From positions 1-14,700 of the forward strand of contig JAJRXE010000267.1 in assembly GCA_024276455.1 (NCBI GenBank): 14,700 nt of DNA, in the 5' to 3' direction. The DNA is from Calditrichota bacterium (lineage in GTDB: Bacteria > Calditrichota > Calditrichia > RBG-13-44-9). The notes beneath the pieces were generated by a model. The model was not told the DNA's origin and made no database searches. It was given only the letters and a program-made list of their open reading frames with translations. Of this stretch, positions 5,893 to 11,631 are shown one piece after another. How positions within the stretch are numbered: position 1 is the first letter of the stretch; every line of letters starts with the position of its first letter. A program made the translations under genes and the position numbers.

Positions 5893-7839
5893 ATGTGGCA
5901 CCGGTGGTTTAAAAAATTTCTGCGCATATTCATTACCTTTCTCATTTATCTGGGATTTTTCGGATCCCTGACTTATTTGCTTGGCTTGACGAACAATCAG
6001 CATTCCACCGTCTGGGCGGCGGTGATTACGATTTTCTTCATTTCTCTCTTTCACGACCAGATCACTTACGATCTGGTGCGCTCTTTCATCGACCGCAATT
6101 TTTACCGGGAAATTTTTGACATCACCAACGATCTGAAAAAATTCAATCAGGAATTGAACGCCACCCTGGATTCTCAGCTGCTGGTGGCCAAAATCGTTCA
6201 ATTCCTGCAAAATACCTTCGGGCGATTCTCCTGGGCCTTCTATTTACGAAGAGAAGACTATTACGATCTGATCTCCTGTAATCGAGTCAACACCACCCTG
6301 CCGGTGAACCTGGAACTTCACGATCCGCAGGAACAACGTAAACTCCTTGAGCTGGACGTTCAATTCTACCCGGTAGCGCAGCTCATTGAGAGGGGGCAAT
6401 TAGGGAAAAAGCTCAGTCAACTTTTAGGGGATTTACCTCACTGGTACTTCATCGTTCCCCTGAACAGTTTCAAAGATCAGGAAGGCTTTCTTCTGTTTGG
6501 GAAAGAGGTGGGAACCATTCTGCATTTTCGCAGTTTTCGGGACTATTTCGTCCACATTCTTTCCAAAATGGCGGATGTGATTGAAAATGCCCGCCTTTAC
6601 TCCGAAGTCAAACGCAAATCGTTACAGAACCACTTGCTCTGGCAAACCAGCTTACAGATTACCTCCAGCCTGAACCTGAACGAGGTGCTTTCCTCTATTC
6701 TCGACGCGGTGAAGAAACTGGTGGATTACGATGCCGCCGGCATCTTTTTGATTGACCGCAAACACAATCTCCTGCGCCGCATGGCCACCCGGGGTTACGA
6801 CAAGAAACTGCTGGACAAAATTCAGGTTAAATTGAACCTGGGCATTAGCGGAGAGGTAATTCGTTCGCGAAAGCCGATTATTATTAACGACGTCAGCAAA
6901 AATCCCAACTATTACGCCATTCGGCAGGAAACCCGTTCGCAGCTCACCATCCCCCTGCTTTCCGGGGGCAAACCCATTGGGGTGATGGTGTTGGAGAGCG
7001 ACCATCTGAACCACTTCACCCACACCGATCTGGAAATGCTGCTTAACTTTGCGACCCAGGCCACCATTGCCATTAACAACGCCCAGCTTTACGAAGATTC
7101 TTTGCAGAAAAAGCGCCTGGAAAGCGACCTGATTGTGGCTTCCAAAGTCCAACAGGCGCTGCTGCCGACCCGACCTCCCAAATTTCCGGGTCTTCAAATC
7201 GCCACCCTCAATATTCCCAGCCGATTTGTAGGGGGCGACTATTTCGACGTCTTTCGGATTAAAGAAAATCAACTTGGCATCAGCATTGGCGATGTGTCCG
7301 GGAAAGGTGCCCCCGGTGCCATTCTCATGGCAGCCCTGTACGCCGGGTTTAAAAGCCTGCTCAAAGAAATCTACCCCGTGGTGGAGGTGGTTGCCCGTTT
7401 AAACAATTTTCTTACCGAAACCACCACCCAGGGGTATTACGCCACCTTCTTTTTCGGGATCTACGAACATCCGGATAAAATTTTGACCTACACCAACGCG
7501 GGGCACAATCCGCCAATTTTGTACCGTCAAGACGGCAGTATTAAAAAATTAACCACCGGCGGCATTGTGCTGGGCTTCCTCTCCGACCAGGAATACCACC
7601 AGGAGCAGGTGCAGTTACAATCGGGGGATTACCTGATTTTTTACACCGACGGGGTAACGGAAGTGAAAAACAGCCGGGGGGAAGAATTCGGGGAAAAACG
7701 GTTAGTTAATTTCATGAAAAAACATTACGGCAAACATCCCCGGGAAATAAAAAATCTTTTGCTGGAGGAAATAAAAAAATTCAGCCGAGAGAAAGATTTT
7801 CCGGATGACATCACTCTAATTATTGTGCTGGTAGAATAA
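5893..7839 (+). CDS. Membrane GAF / PP2C (SpoIIE-type) phosphatase
   Basis: This is a predicted serine phosphatase of the RsbU/SpoIIE type, 648 aa. Two TM helices (about 10-31 and 38-53) anchor it. A DRNFYREIFD linker (about 68-80) leads to a degenerate GAF-like region (about 97-235), then a clear GAF domain (about 250-400), then PP2C (about 410-648). Metal-binding acids are all visible: D449 and D452 in GGDYFD, D467 in GDVSGKG, D586 in YTDGVTE and D639 in PDDITL. The family usually dephosphorylates an anti-anti-sigma factor with an STAS fold; no such partner or anti-sigma kinase is in the window. The start at 5893 has GGGA seven bases upstream and sits just after a good promoter. In-frame starts at 5815 (ATG) and 5794 (TTG) would add 26 or 33 residues but overlap that promoter. 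Confidence 0.92.
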   Translation: MWHRWFKKFLRIFITFLIYLGFFGSLTYLLGLTNNQHSTVWAAVITIFFISLFHDQITYDLVRSFIDRNFYREIFDITNDLKKFNQELNATLDSQLLVAKIVQFLQNTFGRFSWAFYLRREDYYDLISCNRVNTTLPVNLELHDPQEQRKLLELDVQFYPVAQLIERGQLGKKLSQLLGDLPHWYFIVPLNSFKDQEGFLLFGKEVGTILHFRSFRDYFVHILSKMADVIENARLYSEVKRKSLQNHLLWQTSLQITSSLNLNEVLSSILDAVKKLVDYDAAGIFLIDRKHNLLRRMATRGYDKKLLDKIQVKLNLGISGEVIRSRKPIIINDVSKNPNYYAIRQETRSQLTIPLLSGGKPIGVMVLESDHLNHFTHTDLEMLLNFATQATIAINNAQLYEDSLQKKRLESDLIVASKVQQALLPTRPPKFPGLQIATLNIPSRFVGGDYFDVFRIKENQLGISIGDVSGKGAPGAILMAALYAGFKSLLKEIYPVVEVVARLNNFLTETTTQGYYATFFFGIYEHPDKILTYTNAGHNPPILYRQDGSIKKLTTGGIVLGFLSDQEYHQEQVQLQSGDYLIFYTDGVTEVKNSRGEEFGEKRLVNFMKKHYGKHPREIKNLLLEEIKKFSREKDFPDDITLIIVLVE

Positions 7840-8127
7840 TGAAAAGGAGAAAAACGCTTAAACCCCGGCAACTTTTCTTTAAAAAAGACGTTTTTAACGG
7901 CAAACGATTTTTTTACATTTAAGTTTGAGACGTTTTGAATTGTAAGGGAACCGTTCCCTGCCCGGACCACGCAACGCAGGGGCTATTTCCCGGACAGGAA
8001 TAAATTTACATAAATTACAGTGCCTATTCCAGCAGGCCCGGGACGAGTTTCCCGGAAAAGAATGGATCCGCCGGATTTTTCTGGTGCTTGGTCATGGTTC
8101 GCATTGGTAAAAAAAGGAGTGACGGTT
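7840..8127 (+). other. Structured leader between phosphatase and PAP2 gene
   Basis: If the PAP2 gene starts at 8128, this is 288 non-coding bases. It holds a perfect palindrome at 7945-7959. A near-direct repeat ATAAATT(T)AC lies at 8000-8018. A strong hairpin CCGGGA/TCCCGG spans 8038-8055 (loop CGAGTT). A small stem ATCC/GGAT at 8066-8076 (loop GCC) runs straight into five T, and a clean ribosome site follows at 8113-8119. The frame of the PAP2 gene stays open back to a GTG at 8020, so part of this could be coding. Confidence 0.45.
7945..7959. promoter_or_regulatory. Perfect 15-base palindrome, operator-like
   Basis: AGGGAACCGTTCCCT is a perfect inverted repeat around a central C, about 105 bases past the phosphatase stop. 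It lacks a T-tract, so it does not look like an intrinsic terminator. A dimeric regulator site is possible; no regulator is identified. Confidence 0.35.
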
Positions 8128-9009
8128 TTGAAATCTTTCGGCGAAGGGGATGAGACCGGATTCTCTCTGTGGACAAAATTTAAAAAATTTGACCGGAATT
8201 TGTTGTACTATTTTCTGGGACTGGCCATTATTACCCTTGTTTTCCATTCCAACCTGGTTCACTGGTGGCGGTACTTTCTCCTGGAAATTTTTCTGGCTTT
8301 TTCGGTGGTCCTGGTCGTCAACCTGCTGGAGGGAAGAACACACCCGTTGCTACGATTCTTCCGCTACTGGTATGTGGTCTTCGCGTTGCCGTTTTTGTAC
8401 TGGAACATCGGGCCCTACATTCATCTGATTTTTCGGCAAGAGTTCGATCCTTACATCATTGCGGTCGATCGCTGGTTGTTTGGGGAATTGCCCAACCTCT
8501 GGGTTCAGGGACTGGTTCATCCGCTGTTAACGGAAATCATGCAATTATCTTACAGTGTTTACTGGATTACCATTCCGCTGGGTCTGGCCGTATTTTATGT
8601 GGCCCGCCGTTACAACGATTGCGAGAATTTGCTCCACTACATCACGGTGACCTTTTTCCTGTCCTACGCCTTCTTTATTTTGATTCCGGTGGCGGGTCCC
8701 CGCTTTTACATCGCCGATCAGATTAAGGTGTCTTATCAGGGATTGTTTTTCGCCCGCTACTTACGTGAATTCGTCCAGAGTGCGGGGCTCCGGGGCGGAG
8801 CGTTTCCCAGTTCGCATGTGGGGGTGGCCACGGTTATTCTGATTTACGTCTGGAACTACCGTCCCCGACTGGCGGCTCTGGTGTTTCTCCCCCTGGTCAT
8901 TGCCCTCTCCCTGGCTACGGTGTACGGGCAGTACCATTATTTTACCGATGTGCTGGCCGGTTTGCTCATGGGCTTAAGCATCGGGTTCTGGGCAATTCGC
9001 CAGAAGTGA
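8128..9009 (+). CDS. PAP2-superfamily membrane protein (Aur1-like)
   Basis: This is a polytopic membrane protein of 293 aa with a phosphatase/phosphotransferase fold, perhaps acting on lipid phosphates or as a phosphoinositol-type transferase like yeast Aur1. Hydrophobic segments run almost throughout. PAP2 motifs are GGAFPSSHVG with S229 and H230, and YGQYHYFTDVLAG with H270 and D274; the H-x3-D spacing fits the third PAP2 motif. GPRFY near the middle also recalls this subgroup. Substrate is not readable. The start is uncertain. TTG at 8128 has an excellent AAAGGAG (8113-8119) eight bases upstream and sits just before the conserved region. ATG 8062 has a weaker GGAAAAGA, and GTG 8020 no clear site. 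Starting earlier would place stable hairpins inside the coding region. Confidence 0.82.
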   Translation: MKSFGEGDETGFSLWTKFKKFDRNLLYYFLGLAIITLVFHSNLVHWWRYFLLEIFLAFSVVLVVNLLEGRTHPLLRFFRYWYVVFALPFLYWNIGPYIHLIFRQEFDPYIIAVDRWLFGELPNLWVQGLVHPLLTEIMQLSYSVYWITIPLGLAVFYVARRYNDCENLLHYITVTFFLSYAFFILIPVAGPRFYIADQIKVSYQGLFFARYLREFVQSAGLRGGAFPSSHVGVATVILIYVWNYRPRLAALVFLPLVIALSLATVYGQYHYFTDVLAGLLMGLSIGFWAIRQK

Positions 9010-9233
9010 CCTCAACCACAAAATGTGCCGCTCGAAAAAGAAATGACCCCGGTTGAGCCGTAAAAGTCGGTTTAAGGCACAAAAAATGAAATAAGCTGCA
9101 ACCTTCTCTAAAAAGATTCGTTCTAAGAATTTGGTCTATTTTAATGACTTTTTCTCTCTCCCGAAGAGAAAGAAAACGCTTTGTTCAACCATTCAACCGG
9201 AAAATCGGATGAATAAAACAGGAGGAAGTACGT
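9010..9233. other. Intergenic region before the S46 peptidase
   Basis: 224 bases without a gene. Two inverted repeats interleave just after the PAP2 stop. CTCAACC (9011-9017) pairs with GGTTGAG (9051-9057). TGTGCC (9024-9029) pairs with GGCACA (9076-9081). A further hairpin TTTCTCT/AGAGAAA (9151-9157 and 9165-9171, loop of seven) lies in the likely leader of the peptidase gene. A weak promoter candidate is TTCGTT 9117-9122, 17 bases, TTTAAT 9140-9145. No intrinsic terminator with a T-tract was found for the PAP2 gene. Confidence 0.5.
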
Positions 9234-11399
9234 ATGCGTCGTCGTAATTTTGCTTTTGGTTTTTTAATAATATTGTTGGTAACCCTGTTTCACCTGTCCG
9301 CCCTGGCCGATGAAGGCATGTGGCTGCTGGACCAATTGAAGGATTTACCCTGGAAAGAACTGCAGCAACGGGGCTTGCAGCTTTCCCCCGACCAGATTTC
9401 CAAACTGAAAGACGCCGTGGTGATTATCGACGGCGGCACCGGAGAAATTGTTTCGCCCAATGGATTGGTTTTAACCAACCACCACGTGGCTTTCGGAGCC
9501 ATTCAACGGGCGTCCACCCCGGAGAAAAACTACATTAAAGAAGGTTTTATCGCGCGCTCGCTGGAAGAAGAAATCCCCATTCCCGGCTACGAAGTCACCT
9601 TCACGGTGGATTTCAAGGATGTCACGAAGGAAGTGTTGGAAGTGGTAAAAGAGGGAATGACTCCGCTGGAACGTTTCAAAGCGATTGAACACCGAAAAAG
9701 TGAACTGGAAGACCAGGCAGAGAAGGAACACAAGAACATTGAGGCTTCGGTAGTGGAGATGTTCAGCGGAATGAAATACTACCTGTTTCTTTACAAACGT
9801 TACAAAGATGTCCGATTGGTTTACGCCCCGCCGGCTTCCATTGGCAACTACGGCGGCGACATCGACAACTGGATGTGGCCCCGTCATACCGGCGACTTTT
9901 CTTTTTTCCGCGTTTACGCCGACAAAGATGGCAATCCGGTGGAATACTCCGAGAAGAACGTACCCTTAAAAACCAGGGTTTTTCTGCCGATTTCCACCGC
10001 GGGGGTGAAAAAAGGAGACTTCACGTTCATCATGGGCTACCCGGGTAGAACCTACCGATACCGCTCTTCCTACTCCATTGAGTACCACGAAAAAATTAAC
10101 TACCCTTTCCAGATTGACCTTTACCAAAGCGCCATCAATACGCTGGAAGCGGTGGCAAAGAAAGATCCCGCCGTGGCCATTAAGGTCAGCGGTTTCATTA
10201 AAGGATTGAATAACGGATTGAAGAACAATCAGGGAATGCTGGACGGGTTTAAAAAACTGAAATTGCTGGAAAAGAAAAAACAGACGGAAAAAGAATTCCT
10301 GGCGTATCTGGACCAGCACCCCGACCTGAAAGCGAAATACGGCGAGGTGTTGGAAAAAATCGGAAAATTGTATGCCGATCTGAAAACCTACGCAGACAAA
10401 AGCAATTACCTGCGTGCCATTATGTTCTCGCAGCTTCCTTCCACGGTCTATTCGGCCTACCGCTATGCCATCGAAAAGGAGAAGAAGGAATCCGAGCGCG
10501 ATCCGGCCTATTCCGAAAAAAACATGGAACGCCGTCTGAGATACCTGGAAATCCGTAATGCCATGTACGTCCCCAGCGCCGATCGTGCTTTGCTAAAGGT
10601 GTTTCTGAAAAAAGCCCTCCGGCTGCCACCCAATCAACGGATCAGCTTTGTGGACGAGATTGTGCAGGGAAAGAGCGGTGCAGAAGCAGAGAAAGCCATC
10701 GATCAGTTTGTGGACAACCTGTTCGACCAATCGCAATTCAAGGATCTGAAATCGGCTGTTCCGCTGTTCAAAAAATCCAAAAAAGAACTGGACGAAATAC
10801 AGGACCCCATGATTGAATTTGCCCGGAAGCTGAATAAAGAGTTATTGCCCCTGGAGGAGAAAAACAAAGAATTCGAAGCCCAGATTTCCCTCCTGCGCCA
10901 AAAATTAATCCGGGGAATCTACGAATGGAAAGGAGGACTGCTTTATCCGGATGCCAACCGTACCCTGCGCTTCACCTACGGGGATGTCCGCGGTTACACG
11001 CCTCGCGACGCGGTGATCTACCTGCCCAAAACCAGTCTGAAGGGCGTGGTGGAAAAATACACCGGCAAAGAACCCTTCGACGCCCCGGAAAAGCTGTTGC
11101 AACTGTACCAGCAACGCGATTTCGGATCCTGGATTGACCCTGAACTGAACGACGTGGCAGTAGATTTCCTCCACACCACCGACATTACCGGCGGCAATTC
11201 CGGCAGTCCGGTTCTGAACGGCAAAGGAGAGCTCATCGGGGTGGCTTTCGACGGAAATTACGAAGCCATGACCAGCGATTACCAGTTTAACAACGACATT
11301 ACCCGCACCATCAGTGTGGACAGCCGTTACATTCTTTTTATTCTGGATAAGTTCTCCGACTTTCAGAATCTGATCAAAGAACTGAAACTGGTTAAATAA
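9234..11399 (+). CDS. Secreted S46 dipeptidyl-peptidase, DPP7-like
   Basis: This exopeptidase releases dipeptides from the N-terminus of oligopeptides, for peptide nutrition in the periplasm or at the cell surface. It is 721 aa, normal for S46. A Sec signal peptide ends with A-L-A before DEGMW (cleavage about 25/26). The catalytic triad is His 83 or 84 in TNHHV, Asp211 in DNWMWPRHTGDF, and S656 in TGGNSGSPV. A helical domain (about 270-560) is inserted between the halves of the chymotrypsin fold, as in the family. Gly674, 18 residues after the serine in VAFDGNYEAM, corresponds to the residue that is Gly in DPP7 (hydrophobic P1) and Arg in DPP11 (acidic P1). The common NHHC motif reads NHHV here. 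The start has AGGAGG eight bases upstream (9220-9225), and a strong hairpin follows the gene. Confidence 0.95.
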   Translation: MRRRNFAFGFLIILLVTLFHLSALADEGMWLLDQLKDLPWKELQQRGLQLSPDQISKLKDAVVIIDGGTGEIVSPNGLVLTNHHVAFGAIQRASTPEKNYIKEGFIARSLEEEIPIPGYEVTFTVDFKDVTKEVLEVVKEGMTPLERFKAIEHRKSELEDQAEKEHKNIEASVVEMFSGMKYYLFLYKRYKDVRLVYAPPASIGNYGGDIDNWMWPRHTGDFSFFRVYADKDGNPVEYSEKNVPLKTRVFLPISTAGVKKGDFTFIMGYPGRTYRYRSSYSIEYHEKINYPFQIDLYQSAINTLEAVAKKDPAVAIKVSGFIKGLNNGLKNNQGMLDGFKKLKLLEKKKQTEKEFLAYLDQHPDLKAKYGEVLEKIGKLYADLKTYADKSNYLRAIMFSQLPSTVYSAYRYAIEKEKKESERDPAYSEKNMERRLRYLEIRNAMYVPSADRALLKVFLKKALRLPPNQRISFVDEIVQGKSGAEAEKAIDQFVDNLFDQSQFKDLKSAVPLFKKSKKELDEIQDPMIEFARKLNKELLPLEEKNKEFEAQISLLRQKLIRGIYEWKGGLLYPDANRTLRFTYGDVRGYTPRDAVIYLPKTSLKGVVEKYTGKEPFDAPEKLLQLYQQRDFGSWIDPELNDVAVDFLHTTDITGGNSGSPVLNGKGELIGVAFDGNYEAMTSDYQFNNDITRTISVDSRYILFILDKFSDFQNLIKELKLVK

Positions 11400-11461
11400 T
11401 ACTTTTTCGAATCCATCCTGCTCGGCCCGTTGGGAAAAGGCGAGCAAACCTCTGGACAATC

Positions 11462-11500
11462 AACACCCCCGGTCCGGTTCATTTTCCGGGCGGGGGTGTT
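11462..11500 (+). terminator. Terminator of the S46 peptidase gene
   Basis: AACACCCCCG (11462-11471) pairs perfectly with CGGGGGTGTT (11491-11500). An inner CCGG/CCGG (11474-11477 with 11486-11489) closes a loop of eight. The hairpin begins 62 bases past the stop. The following T-tract is short (ATTTC), so it may act as a stabilising 3' hairpin as much as a terminator. Confidence 0.75.
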
Positions 11501-11583
11501 ATTTCAATCGCAGTAAGGTTACCCCATCCCCCCGCTGTGAAACGTTTCCTCCCAAAATTTCCGGTTGAGTTCTTTCGTAACCT

Positions 11584-11612
11584 TTGCATTCCTCTCGAAA
11601 TTTTGTTAAAAT
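11584..11612 (+). promoter_or_regulatory. Promoter of the GH2-like membrane protein gene
   Basis: TTGCAT (11584-11589), 17 bases, TAAAAT (11607-11612). Transcription would start near 11619. The ribosome site GAGGAGG (11621-11627) follows at once, with the ATG at 11632. This gives a very short leader and rules out the in-frame TTG at 11584 as start, since it is part of the -35 box. Confidence 0.65.
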
Positions 11613-11631
11613 CCGTGCCAGAGGAGGTATT

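Noticed and set aside
6652..7272. 206-residue open frame on the minus strand inside the phosphatase gene
   Set aside because: It is antisense to conserved GAF/PP2C coding sequence and shows no domain or start signal.
11584..11631. Earlier TTG start for the GH2-like protein
   Set aside because: The TTG is part of the -35 box. The ATG at 11632 has GAGGAGG four bases upstream and leads straight into a signal peptide.
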